From the NCBI GenBank assembly GCA_023262255.1, contig JALRBT010000006.1, positions 9,660-43,778 of the forward strand: a stretch of 34,119 nucleotides of DNA, written 5' to 3'. Positions within the stretch are counted from its first letter, which is position 1. Every line of letters begins with the position of its first letter. The DNA is from Ilumatobacteraceae bacterium. Its GTDB lineage: Bacteria; Actinomycetota; Acidimicrobiia; Acidimicrobiales; Ilumatobacteraceae. Shown piece by piece: positions 1-7,325 of the stretch. The notes beneath the pieces were generated by a model. It searched no databases and had not been told where the DNA came from. It saw only the letters and a program-made list of their open reading frames with translations. A program made the position numbers and the translations under genes.

Positions 1-1
1 A

Positions 2-136
2 ACGGACAATCGTCGACACAAGCCGGTCGATGGCGCCGCGCAGTTCCGCCGCCACCTCGATGCACTGTCCGATGATTCACGAGAGCATCTCCGCGAACAG
101 ATTCGAATCGCGCGCGAACAGCGACAAGGTGGTTGA
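2..136 (+). CDS. C-terminal fragment of an unrecognised protein (5' truncated)
   Basis: Frame 2 is open from the window edge to a TGA at 134-136 and gives 44 residues ending IRIAREQRQGG. The fragment is charged and probably helical (LDALSDDSREHLREQIRIA), with codon use like the genes that follow. The stop lies just before the mreB ATG, which suggests one transcript with mreB. I do not recognise the family, and the fragment is too short to assign a function. It could still be a chance open frame. Confidence 0.5.
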   Translation, partial: TDNRRHKPVDGAAQFRRHLDALSDDSREHLREQIRIAREQRQGG

Positions 137-138
137 CG

Positions 139-1143
139 ATGGCACGTGACTTGGCTATCGATCTCGGAACTGCCAACACGCTCGTGTACAAGCAGGGCGA
201 GGGCATCATCATGAACGAACCGACGGTCATCGCAAAGAACCGTCGGACCAACGAAGTGCTGGCAACGGGTCATGAAGCCTGGGACATGATCGGGAGGACA
301 CCGAGTTTCATCGTTGCGGTGCGCCCCCTGCGTGGCGGTGCCATCACCGACTTCGAGACGACCGAACAGATGATTCGCCTCCTTCTGAAACGAGCCGGCG
401 TGTCGCGTTTTGCCCGTCCGAAGGTGCTCATCTGCGTACCCTCGGCCATCACCGAGGTCGAGCGCCGAGCCGTCACGGAAGCCACGCGTCGCGCTGGCGC
501 CGCCGACGCTCAATTGCTGGAGCAACCGATGGCAGCGGCCATCGGCGCAGATCTGCCAATCGAAGAACCGATCGCCAACATGGTGGTGGATATCGGGGGA
601 GGCACCACCGAAACCGCCGTGATCAGTCTCGGTGGCATCGTTACCTTGCGTGCCGAGCGAGTCGGTGGCTTCACCATGGACGAGGCAATCCAAGGGTGGG
701 TTCGAAAGGAGCACGGGCTCGCAATCGGCGAGCGCACGGCAGAGGAGATCAAGAAACAAATTGGAAGCGCACAGCCATCCAGTGCCGACCGTGACGCCGA
801 GGTGAAGGGACGCGATCTTGTGACGGGTCTACCCAAAACCGTCGTGTTGACCGCGGCGGAAATCCGAGAGGCATTGGACGAGGTGGTAACGCAGATGATC
901 GACTCCGTGAAGGAGTGCCTTGCCGTGACGCCACCGGAGTTGGCGCAGGATTTGTTGTTGCGCGGTATCTATCTGGTTGGTGGCGGTGCATTGTTACGTG
1001 GTCTTCCCGAGCGTTTGCAGTTCGAGACCAAGGTGCCCGTGCAATTGTCACCGCAACCGCTCGAAGCGGTGGTACTCGGAGCGGGTCACTGCATCGAGAA
1101 CTATCAGGCGTTGCGCGGTATGTTCATGGACGCTCGTCGCTGA
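139..1143 (+). CDS. mreB: rod shape-determining protein MreB (actin-like ATPase)
   Basis: Bacterial actin homologue that polymerises under the inner membrane and positions peptidoglycan synthesis. The 334-residue length is normal for the family. The actin-fold nucleotide motifs are visible: phosphate-1 DLGTANTLVY near the N-terminus, phosphate-2 DIGGGTTETAVISLGG near residue 150, and the adenosine motif LVGGGALLRGLPERL near residue 283. The ORF track starts at a TTG six bases earlier. I prefer ATG 139 because AAGGTGG (126-132) sits six bases before it. No mreC, mreD or pbp2 follows, so the gene is separate from the usual mre cluster. A CrtO-like acyltransferase and a LysM protein come next on the same strand. 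Most rod-shaped Actinomycetota lack MreB, so its presence helps place the organism. Confidence 0.96.
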   Translation: MARDLAIDLGTANTLVYKQGEGIIMNEPTVIAKNRRTNEVLATGHEAWDMIGRTPSFIVAVRPLRGGAITDFETTEQMIRLLLKRAGVSRFARPKVLICVPSAITEVERRAVTEATRRAGAADAQLLEQPMAAAIGADLPIEEPIANMVVDIGGGTTETAVISLGGIVTLRAERVGGFTMDEAIQGWVRKEHGLAIGERTAEEIKKQIGSAQPSSADRDAEVKGRDLVTGLPKTVVLTAAEIREALDEVVTQMIDSVKECLAVTPPELAQDLLLRGIYLVGGGALLRGLPERLQFETKVPVQLSPQPLEAVVLGAGHCIENYQALRGMFMDARR

Positions 1144-1160
1144 GCGCGGCGTAAAGTGAC

Positions 1161-1646
1161 ATGCACCTCCAGTTGCACGAACTGACCTGGTGGCTCGCGC
1201 TGATCAATGGTGTGGTGTGGCTGACGTGTGGAGTGACTGTCGGCTGGTGGTACGCACGACGAGACTGGCGGAGCTTTGCCATCGGAGGGCGAGTGTCCCG
1301 TCTACGAACGTGGGAGAGTCGGCACCTGTACGAACGGCGATTTTTGGTGCGACTCTGGAAGGATCGACTTCCCGAGGCGGGTACGTGGTTCGGCGGCATC
1401 AGCAAGCGGCATCTTCCGACCGAGCGCGACGGTGGACGTGCCCGATTTGCGGCGGAATCGTTGCGCGCGGAGCGCGTGCATCGTCTGCTGCTTTGGGTGA
1501 TACCGGTTACGATGCTTTGGAGTCGTGGCTGGTGGATCGTCCTCAACCTGGTCGTGGGTTTGGTCGTCAACGTTCCGTGCATCATCGTGGCCCGTTACAA
1601 CCGGGTTCGACTTGCCGGTCTGAATGCAACCACGTCGAACTCGTAG
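1161..1646 (+). CDS. CrtO-family acyltransferase-like membrane protein
   Basis: 161 residues. It resembles the glycosyl-4,4'-diaponeurosporenoate acyltransferase (CrtO) family, known from staphyloxanthin synthesis, where a fatty acyl chain is transferred to a glycosylated carotenoid. Family-like stretches are WKDRLPEAGTWFGGISKRHL, an E-x-x-R-A-E-x-x-H segment (ESLRAERVHRLLLW) and the C-terminal NVPCIIVARYNRVRL. Hydrophobic segments lie near residues 10-30, 108-122 and 127-148. There is no carotenoid gene nearby, so the substrate is unknown and could be another glycolipid. It starts 17 bases after mreB and is followed at once by the LysM gene. A TAAAGT hexamer lies only three bases before the ATG, too close to count as a leaderless -10. 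Family assignment is by motif recall and has not been tested by search. Confidence 0.6.
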   Translation: MHLQLHELTWWLALINGVVWLTCGVTVGWWYARRDWRSFAIGGRVSRLRTWESRHLYERRFLVRLWKDRLPEAGTWFGGISKRHLPTERDGGRARFAAESLRAERVHRLLLWVIPVTMLWSRGWWIVLNLVVGLVVNVPCIIVARYNRVRLAGLNATTSNS

Positions 1647-1649
1647 CCT
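1644..1649 (+). promoter_or_regulatory. candidate leaderless -10 (TAGCCT) for the LysM gene
   Basis: TAGCCT begins with the TAG stop codon of the acyltransferase gene and ends seven bases before ATG 1657. No Shine-Dalgarno is visible. It belongs to the window-wide TANNNT-to-start-codon pattern. Confidence 0.45.
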
Positions 1650-1656
1650 GAAACCG

Positions 1657-2010
1657 ATGTTTCTCCGTGGCCGCTTGCAATGGACGTTGCTCGTGGTAAC
1701 CCTCGTCTCGGGGGCACTCGCATTCTTCTTCGCACAAAGAAACGACTCCGGGGTCGACGTGGTTCCCACCACCATCGCCTCAACCACGTCTACGACAACG
1801 ACCACCGTCTATCAGCCACCCATCACCTACGTGGTGCAACGAGGCGATACTTTGTTCGCGATTGCGTCGAGCTTTCAAGTGGACATGCAGGCGCTGATGG
1901 ACTTGAACGGCATCACGAATCCAGATCGGGTGGAAGCCGGTGACGAACTCGTCATGCCACCAGCGACGGGATTCCGGCCGGTTGCACCATCCACCACGAT
2001 GTTGCCGTAA
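1657..2010 (+). CDS. membrane-anchored LysM domain protein
   Basis: 117 residues from ATG 1657. One N-terminal membrane segment (WTLLVVTLVSGALAFFF), a Thr/Ser-rich linker (TTIASTTSTTTTTV), then a single LysM domain (YVVQRGDTLFAIASSFQVDMQALMDLNGI... GDELVMPP). LysM binds N-acetylglucosamine-containing glycans, so this is probably a cell-wall anchored protein facing outward. No enzymatic domain is attached. The track start at 1624 would overlap the preceding gene by 23 bases. The second ATG removes the overlap and has a leaderless-type TAGCCT seven bases upstream. Its position after mreB suggests a link to envelope growth, but that is inference from context. Confidence 0.85.
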   Translation: MFLRGRLQWTLLVVTLVSGALAFFFAQRNDSGVDVVPTTIASTTSTTTTTVYQPPITYVVQRGDTLFAIASSFQVDMQALMDLNGITNPDRVEAGDELVMPPATGFRPVAPSTTMLP

Positions 2011-2053
2011 CCGACGTCCTCATCCCGACTCAAAGAGTGGAGTGTCGACTCTG

Positions 2054-4027
2054 CTACCCGATGTCGTCGGCGCGGTGACGCTCCACGATGTCGACGATGT
2101 CGGACATGATCTGGGCCACTACATAATCCTTGGGCGTGTACACCGCAGTCACGCCGCTCTCGAGCAAGGACGTTCGGTCGTCGTCCGGAATGATTCCACC
2201 AACGATGACGGGAGCATCGACGCCGAGCGAATTCAGCTCGTGCAAAACGTCGGGAACCAACGCCTGGTGCGAGCCGGAGAGAATCGACAATCCAATGACG
2301 TCGGGGTCCTCGTCTCGCGCGGATTCGGCGATTTGGCGCGGAGTGAGTCGAATTCCGCCGTAGACAACCTCCATTCCGGCATCCCGTGCTGCGATGGCAA
2401 TCTGTTCGGCACCACTGGAGTGACCGTCCAGTCCCGGCTTGGCCACCAGTAGTCGCGGTGGTCCGCCGGCCAAGGTGCTCGAGCGTCGCGCAACTGCTTG
2501 CAGTTCGCTTCCACGTGGTGCGGCCACTCCGCCGACTCCCGTCGGGGCCCGATATTCACCGAACACCTCGCGCAGGGTGCCCGCCCACTCACCCGTGGTT
2601 CCGCCGGCTCGCGCGAGGGCTATCGACGATTCCATGATGTTGTGGTTTCCTTCGGCTGCCTGACGTAGCTCGCGCAGTGCGTCGGCCACTGCTCGTGAAT
2701 CGCGCTCGGCGCGCCACCGTTGTACGTCGGCGATGTGTGCTGCTTCCACCTGCGGGTCGACGCGGAGAATGTTGTCGTTACCACCCAGCGGCGAGACCGC
2801 GGTTTCAGTGAAGTCGTTTACACCGATCACGGTTTGTTCGCCGCTTTCGATGCGCCGCGTTCGCTCGGCCATCGAGGCAACCAGCCGACGCTTGAGTTCG
2901 TCCACCGCTGCGTACGCGCCGCCGAGCGCTTCTATCTCGCGCAACTCGGTGGTGGCCGCCTCCACCAGTTCGGCAGTGAGACGCTCCACCACGTGCGATC
3001 CATCGAGGATGTCTTCGTACTCGAGCAGGTCGGTTTCGAATGCGAGCACCTGCTGCATTCGTAGCGACCACTGCTGATCCCATGGCCGTGGCAGACCGAG
3101 CGCCTCGTTCCAGGCGGGCAACTGCACGCTGCGAGCACGCGCACGCTTGGAAAGCGTGACTGCCAGCATCTCCAACATGATTCGTTGCACGTTGTTTTCC
3201 GGCTGCGCTTCGGTGAGACCGAGCGAATTCACCTGCACTCCGTAGCGGAAACGAAGCGCACGCTCGTCGGTGATGCCATACCGCTCGCGTCCGATGGTTT
3301 CCCACATACCGGTCATTGCCCGAACCTTGCACGTCTCCTCGACGAATCGGATTCCTGCATTGACGAAGAACGACATCGAGGCAAAGACTCCGGGGAACCT
3401 GCCATCGTCCACCTGGCCGCACGCCCGGACGGCATCCAAGACGTCGATTGCATTCGCGAACGCAAATGCAATTTCTTGCTCCGGGGTGGCCCCAACCTCC
3501 TGCAAGTGGTAGGAACACACGTTCATCGGGTTCCACTTCGGGGCGTGGGAGTGGGCCCATGCAATCATGTCGACGATGATGCGACGAGATGCGAGCGGAG
3601 GGAAGATGAACGTGCCGCGCGAGAGATACTCCTTCAGCACGTCGTTTTGCGTGGTACCACGCAACACGACGCTGTCGACTCCCTGCTCGGCGGCATTTGC
3701 AACGTACAGCGCAAGCAGCCAAGCAGCGGTGGAGTTGATGGTCATCGAAGTGTTCATCGTTCCCGGAGGGATATCCCGCATCAGCGTCCGCATGTGACCG
3801 AGGTGGGCGACCGGAACGCCCACCTTGCCCACTTCGCCGCGGGCCAGGACGTGGTCGGGGTCGTAGCCGGTTTGGGTGGGAAGGTCGAAGGCGATGGACA
3901 GACCCGTTTGGCCCTTTGCCAAATTCGTGCGGTACAACTCGTTAGATGCCTCCGCCGATGAGTGACCGGAGTACGTGCGCATGAGCCATGGCACATCGCG
4001 TTGACCACGCCGACGTTGATCGGTCAC
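2054..4027 (-). CDS. ecm: ethylmalonyl-CoA mutase (MeaA/Ecm-type B12-dependent acyl-CoA mutase)
   Basis: Adenosylcobalamin-dependent mutase of 657 residues in one chain. The substrate-binding barrel comes first (RTYSGHSSA at 17-25, then FDLPTQTGYDPDHVLARGEVGKVGVPV) and the B12 domain from about residue 524 with the cobalamin motif DGHSSG (Asp534, lower-ligand His536). The TYSGHSSA and DLPTQTGYD signatures match MeaA/ethylmalonyl-CoA mutase more closely than methylmalonyl-CoA mutase, which typically reads FSTAEESN and DLATHRGYDSD. The reaction is (2R)-ethylmalonyl-CoA to methylsuccinyl-CoA in the ethylmalonyl-CoA pathway. GTG start with no clear Shine-Dalgarno. TAGCCT lies seven bases upstream and overlaps the aat stop. 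It is last in the hbd-aat-ecm run. Crotonyl-CoA carboxylase/reductase, needed for the pathway, is not in the window. Isobutyryl-CoA or methylmalonyl-CoA specificity remains possible. Confidence 0.85.
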   Translation of the reverse strand: MTDQRRRGQRDVPWLMRTYSGHSSAEASNELYRTNLAKGQTGLSIAFDLPTQTGYDPDHVLARGEVGKVGVPVAHLGHMRTLMRDIPPGTMNTSMTINSTAAWLLALYVANAAEQGVDSVVLRGTTQNDVLKEYLSRGTFIFPPLASRRIIVDMIAWAHSHAPKWNPMNVCSYHLQEVGATPEQEIAFAFANAIDVLDAVRACGQVDDGRFPGVFASMSFFVNAGIRFVEETCKVRAMTGMWETIGRERYGITDERALRFRYGVQVNSLGLTEAQPENNVQRIMLEMLAVTLSKRARARSVQLPAWNEALGLPRPWDQQWSLRMQQVLAFETDLLEYEDILDGSHVVERLTAELVEAATTELREIEALGGAYAAVDELKRRLVASMAERTRRIESGEQTVIGVNDFTETAVSPLGGNDNILRVDPQVEAAHIADVQRWRAERDSRAVADALRELRQAAEGNHNIMESSIALARAGGTTGEWAGTLREVFGEYRAPTGVGGVAAPRGSELQAVARRSSTLAGGPPRLLVAKPGLDGHSSGAEQIAIAARDAGMEVVYGGIRLTPRQIAESARDEDPDVIGLSILSGSHQALVPDVLHELNSLGVDAPVIVGGIIPDDDRTSLLESGVTAVYTPKDYVVAQIMSDIVDIVERHRADDIG

Positions 4028-4034
4028 GCTGACA

Positions 4035-4040
4035 AGGCTA
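4035..4040 (-). promoter_or_regulatory. candidate leaderless -10 (TAGCCT) for ecm
   Basis: On the minus strand TAGCCT starts with the TAG stop of aat (4040-4038) and lies seven bases before the ecm GTG. If active it would give ecm its own leaderless transcript inside the hbd-aat-ecm run. Confidence 0.4.
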
Positions 4041-4718
4041 AGGCATCGTGGCGGAGCGGAGTCGTTCGAGATACTCGGTGCGGGGGATCACCACTCCTCC
4101 GAGGCTCGACAGGTGCGGCGTATGCCATTGAGCATCGAGCAGGGTCATCCTCGCAGAACGCATGATGGCGACGAGTGCCATGAGCGCCACCTTCGACGCA
4201 TCGCGCGAGAGGTGGAACATGGATTCGCCCGCGAAGAATCGTTTGATTCGAACCCCGTAGAGACCTCCAACCAGAACACCATCCTCGTTGTACGTTTCCA
4301 CACTATGGGCCCAACCACGGTCGTGCAGCTCGCAGTACTGATCGATGAATCTCGCGGTGATCCACGCCTTGTCGTCGGTACCTCGAGATGCGCATCCCAG
4401 CATCACGCGTTCGAAATTCGTGTTGATGCGAACGTGGTACCGACGCGCACTGCGAGCCATCGACCGTGTGATCCGCAACCCGTCCAAGGGAATGACGCAT
4501 CGCTCGACCGGGGACCACCAGAACAGCGTTGGGTCGTCGCTGCTTCGCTCCATGGCGAACAGTCCGTGGCGGTATCCGTCGATGATGGTGGATGGGCTGA
4601 GATCCGCACCCTGTCCGATGAGGTCGTCATCCTCCGGCCACGTTGCAACGGCCGGCCACTCGTACCCACAGGTGCCAATGGGTTGCGGCGTCCGATCCCA
4701 GCCACCGGTGGCGCGCAG
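4038..4718 (-). CDS. aat: leucyl/phenylalanyl-tRNA-protein transferase (N-terminal start uncertain)
   Basis: Transfers Leu or Phe from aminoacyl-tRNA to N-terminal Arg/Lys of proteins, marking them for ClpS/ClpAP-type degradation. Family blocks visible: LFWWSPVERCVIPLDGLRITRSMARS, WITARFIDQYCELHDRGWAHSVE, LVGGLYGV, FFAGESMFHLSRDASKVALMALV and LLDAQWHTPHLSSLGG. The track begins at ATG 4553 (171 residues). Translating further upstream in the same frame gives the conserved Aat N-terminus (EDDDLIGQGADLSPSTIIDGYRHGLFAM), so ATG 4553 is internal. The frame is open back to a stop at 4823-4821 and holds no ATG, GTG or TTG above 4553. CTG 4718 would give 226 residues, the usual Aat length, with GGGGTGA ten bases upstream, so I use it. 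ATT 4679 or an undetected frameshift are alternatives. It sits between hbd and ecm. Confidence 0.88.
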   Translation of the reverse strand: MRATGGWDRTPQPIGTCGYEWPAVATWPEDDDLIGQGADLSPSTIIDGYRHGLFAMERSSDDPTLFWWSPVERCVIPLDGLRITRSMARSARRYHVRINTNFERVMLGCASRGTDDKAWITARFIDQYCELHDRGWAHSVETYNEDGVLVGGLYGVRIKRFFAGESMFHLSRDASKVALMALVAIMRSARMTLLDAQWHTPHLSSLGGVVIPRTEYLERLRSATMP

Positions 4719-4758
4719 GAGCGCAAGGTCACCCCAACGAGAATCGTGGGGTCCGGTC

Positions 4759-5616
4759 CTAGTAGACGTAGAAACCGGCCTTGGATTTTCGACCGAGACG
4801 TCCCTGTGCGACCAGCTCCCTCAGGCGTGGTCGTGGCGCGAAGTTGTCGTCTCCGAACGACCGGTGCAGTGTCTCGAGGATGGACAGGGAGGTATCGAGT
4901 CCGACGAGGTCGAGGAGTGCAAACGGACCCATCGGGAAGTTGCAACCGCCCTTCATTGCGGTGTCGATGCCTTCCATGGATGCGGTGCCGTCCTCGAGCA
5001 TGCGAATGGCGTTGTTCAAATAGGGGAACAACAGCGCATTCACGATGAACCCGGCACGATCCAGCACGTGGACACCCTCCTTTCCGATGGTGCGAACGAA
5101 CGTCTCCGCACGCGCAATGGTGTCGTCACTTGCGGTGATTGGTCGCACGATCTCCACGAGAGGCAACACGGCTGCCGGATTGAAGAAATGGATGCCGCAT
5201 ACCTTGTCGGGACGTCCCGTGACCTTGGCCATCTCCACCACCGCCAGGGTGCTGGTATTGGAGGCCAGGATTGCCGACGTCTTGGCCACTGAATCAAGTT
5301 CACGGAACAGTGACTGTTTGGTGTCGAGGTCTTCAACGACCGACTCGATGATGATGTCGCAGTCGGAAAGTTCGGCGAGCTCGGTGGTGCCGCTGATGTT
5401 GGCGAGAATCCGGTCACGGTCGGACGCTGCGAGTTTGCCTTTCTCCACCTGTCGTGTCAGACCACCCGAAATCTGGCCGAGTGCCGATGACACCGAGGAC
5501 TCGCTTCGTGCACGAATGATCGACCGAATGCCGCCACGTGCGGCCACCTCGGCGATGCCCGTAGCCATGATGCCCGATCCAACGATGCCGATCGATGCCG
5601 GTGCGCTTCCTGCCAT
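4759..5616 (-). CDS. hbd: 3-hydroxybutyryl-CoA dehydrogenase
   Basis: NAD(P)-dependent 3-hydroxyacyl-CoA dehydrogenase, 285 residues, the usual length for the single-function short enzyme. The N-terminal Rossmann motif is GIVGSGIMATGIAEVAA. Family blocks SNTSTL, GIHFFNPAAVLPLVEIVRP (with the catalytic His), AGFIVNALLFPYLNNAI and the C-terminal GRKSKAGFYVY are all present. It interconverts acetoacetyl-CoA and (S)-3-hydroxybutyryl-CoA. That feeds crotonyl-CoA formation and so the ethylmalonyl-CoA pathway in which Ecm (two genes downstream) acts, or serves fatty-acid and butanoate degradation. ATG start with TACGCT seven bases upstream and no Shine-Dalgarno. Transcribed away from the phosphatase gene across a 49-base gap. 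Confidence 0.93.
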   Translation of the reverse strand: MAGSAPASIGIVGSGIMATGIAEVAARGGIRSIIRARSESSVSSALGQISGGLTRQVEKGKLAASDRDRILANISGTTELAELSDCDIIIESVVEDLDTKQSLFRELDSVAKTSAILASNTSTLAVVEMAKVTGRPDKVCGIHFFNPAAVLPLVEIVRPITASDDTIARAETFVRTIGKEGVHVLDRAGFIVNALLFPYLNNAIRMLEDGTASMEGIDTAMKGGCNFPMGPFALLDLVGLDTSLSILETLHRSFGDDNFAPRPRLRELVAQGRLGRKSKAGFYVY

Positions 5617-5623
5617 GTCGCCG

Positions 5624-5657
5624 AGCGTACTGTTTGCCTGGTCGGCGTCACTACCGT
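5624..5657. promoter_or_regulatory. divergent candidate -10 pair for hbd and the phosphatase gene
   Basis: The minus strand carries TACGCT (5629-5624), seven bases before the hbd ATG. The plus strand carries TACCGT (5652-5657), eight bases before ATG 5666. Both starts lack a Shine-Dalgarno. The gap between the start codons is only 49 bases, so both transcripts would be leaderless or nearly so. Confidence 0.4.
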
Positions 5658-5665
5658 GAGTGACG

Positions 5666-6445
5666 ATGGCGGCGGTGCATGTGGGCGAGTTGCTGAATGA
5701 CGACCGACGGATCGTGCCTCTCTTTGCCGTTCACAACTTCCGGGACTTGGGCGGCTACCCCACGGTCGATGGACGGCACACTCGCTGGCGCACCTTGTTT
5801 CGAGCCGACGGCTTGTACCGCCTCACTCCCGACGATGCTCTGGCCGTGGTGAATCTCGGAGTTCGCACCGTGGTGGACCTGCGAACGAACAACGAGATTC
5901 GAGAGCGTGGGACGTTTCCGGTCGACGATCACGACGTTGCGTACCATCATCTGCCGATCATCGACGCCACCTGGGGTGAAACCCAAACTCCGGAGTTCGA
6001 CGATGCCGTCGATTTTCTCGTCTGGGCGTATCGGGAGATGTTGAAGGAGGCATCGACCCGATTCGCCGATGCGATCACCCTGCTGTCGCAACGGTCGGTG
6101 TTGCCGGCGGTGTTCCACTGTGCCGCCGGCAAGGATCGCACGGGTATTCTGGCTGCCCTCGTACTCGGAGCACTCGGCGTCGATGCGGCGACCATCGCCG
6201 CCGACTACGGCTTGACACAGGATGCGATGCAACGGCTATTGGTGTGGGCCCGTGACCATCATCCGGAATTGGCACGAACGTATGCCACGATGCCGGCGCG
6301 ATTTGCGGCCGCAGATCCGCGTGCGATGGCGGTGATTCTCGACGACATCAGCCGTAGTCACGGAAACGTACGCAGCTTCGTGCGCGATATCGGCGTGAGC
6401 GAATCTGCGATTCGCGCCTTGGACGAAGCGCTTACGACTCGCTGA
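5666..6445 (+). CDS. tyrosine/serine phosphatase-like protein (CX5R, Y_phosphatase3 type)
   Basis: 259 residues from ATG 5666. The track uses GTG 5660, two codons earlier. I prefer the ATG because the TACCGT hexamer then falls at the leaderless distance. The phosphatase P-loop is HCAAGKDRTG (Cys152, Arg158 in this numbering) and the N-terminal block is NFRDLGGYPTVDGRHTRWRTLFRADGLYRL, both typical of the bacterial Y_phosphatase3 family that includes MptpB-like enzymes. It should hydrolyse phosphotyrosine, phosphoserine or possibly phosphoinositide. The natural substrate is unknown. There is no signal peptide, so it is cytoplasmic. Its 3' end overlaps the cyclophilin gene on the other strand by 14 bases. 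Confidence 0.88.
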   Translation: MAAVHVGELLNDDRRIVPLFAVHNFRDLGGYPTVDGRHTRWRTLFRADGLYRLTPDDALAVVNLGVRTVVDLRTNNEIRERGTFPVDDHDVAYHHLPIIDATWGETQTPEFDDAVDFLVWAYREMLKEASTRFADAITLLSQRSVLPAVFHCAAGKDRTGILAALVLGALGVDAATIAADYGLTQDAMQRLLVWARDHHPELARTYATMPARFAAADPRAMAVILDDISRSHGNVRSFVRDIGVSESAIRALDEALTTR

Positions 6446-7271
6446 TCGTCACGCTCTTCACCACGATGTCACCGGCTGGTGGAACACCGTTTGCTGCCGG
6501 GTCCGGATTAAAGAGGGCGCCCATCGCCTTCACAGCGGTGTCGAGTCCGTCAACGACCTCGCCGAACAGCGAGTAACTCGGTGGCAACGATGCACCGTCG
6601 TTGCCGGTGATGATGAAGAACTGACTGCCGTTGGTATCGGGGCCGGAGTTGGCCATGGCCAACGATCCGATCCGGTAGTCGCCGGCTCGGGGTAGTTCGT
6701 CGGCGAAGGAATAGCCGGGACCACCGGTTCCCGTTGCAGTGGGGTCGCCGCACTGCACGACGAAGTTCTCGATCACTCGGTGGCACTGGGTTCCGTCGAA
6801 GTACTTCCAGCGGGCAAGGGACACGAAGTTGTTCACCGTGCCGGGTGCGCGATCGGGCAACAGTCGTACGGAGAACTCGCCCTGGGTGGTGTCGAACGTG
6901 GCCGTGTAGGACTTGGCGGGGTCGATGCACAATTGGTGGGCATCGTCGAACTCGCGGCGCTGCTCGGCGCTGCCGTCGACTGGTGGGCACTCGCTCGTTC
7001 CGTAGACGAACGGACCACTCGGCTCGGCAGTGTCGATGTCCTGGGTGGCATCGGCGGCGGTATCGAAGGCATCGGATTCGGTCTGGATCGCGGCATCGTC
7101 GGAGTTGTTGCCCGTGATGAAGACGAATCCCACGAGCGCCACCACTAGCAGCACCACGACGCCGATTTGTGCGCCACGCTTGCGGGCCTTGCCCTGCTGT
7201 TGACGTCGAGTGAGCTGCTCTCGACGAGCATCGCGGTTCTTCTTTTGACGTTCACGCTTTGATGTACCCAC
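6432..7271 (-). CDS. membrane-anchored cyclophilin-type peptidyl-prolyl cis-trans isomerase
   Basis: 279 residues. A very basic N-terminal tail (KRERQKKNRDARREQLTRRQQQGKARKRG) precedes one membrane segment (AQIGVVVLLVVALVGFVFITG), an acidic Asp/Thr linker, and a C-terminal cyclophilin domain from about residue 110. Domain motifs: TTQGEFSVRLLPDRAPGTVNNFVSLARWKYFDGTQCHRVIENFVVQCGDP, FADELP, GSLAMANSGPDTNGSQFFI and YSLFGEVVDGLD. It should isomerise Xaa-Pro bonds in exported proteins on the outer face of the membrane. GTG start, with TAGCAT nine bases upstream. Divergent from lysC and convergent with the phosphatase gene. Confidence 0.93.
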   Translation of the reverse strand: MGTSKRERQKKNRDARREQLTRRQQQGKARKRGAQIGVVVLLVVALVGFVFITGNNSDDAAIQTESDAFDTAADATQDIDTAEPSGPFVYGTSECPPVDGSAEQRREFDDAHQLCIDPAKSYTATFDTTQGEFSVRLLPDRAPGTVNNFVSLARWKYFDGTQCHRVIENFVVQCGDPTATGTGGPGYSFADELPRAGDYRIGSLAMANSGPDTNGSQFFIITGNDGASLPPSYSLFGEVVDGLDTAVKAMGALFNPDPAANGVPPAGDIVVKSVTISES

Positions 7272-7280
7272 GAGTGGGAA

Positions 7281-7316
7281 ATGCTACCGACTCGCAATAT
7301 CGTCCGCGGATAGCGT
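7281..7316. promoter_or_regulatory. divergent candidate -10 pair for the cyclophilin gene and lysC
   Basis: Minus strand TAGCAT (7286-7281) is nine bases before the cyclophilin GTG. Plus strand TAGCGT (7311-7316) is nine bases before the lysC ATG. The whole divergent gap is 54 bases. No leader long enough for an amino-acid attenuator is available for lysC if this -10 is right. Confidence 0.35.
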
Positions 7317-7325
7317 TGTTTCGTC

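Noticed and set aside
133-141. TTG 133 as the mreB start
   Set aside because: It is only three bases from the AAGG of the ribosome site. ATG 139 has proper spacing from AAGGTGG and the family-typical N-terminus.
2011-2053. Bidirectional terminator between the LysM gene and ecm
   Set aside because: Only a five-base AGAGT/ACTCT stem with no T-run on either side.
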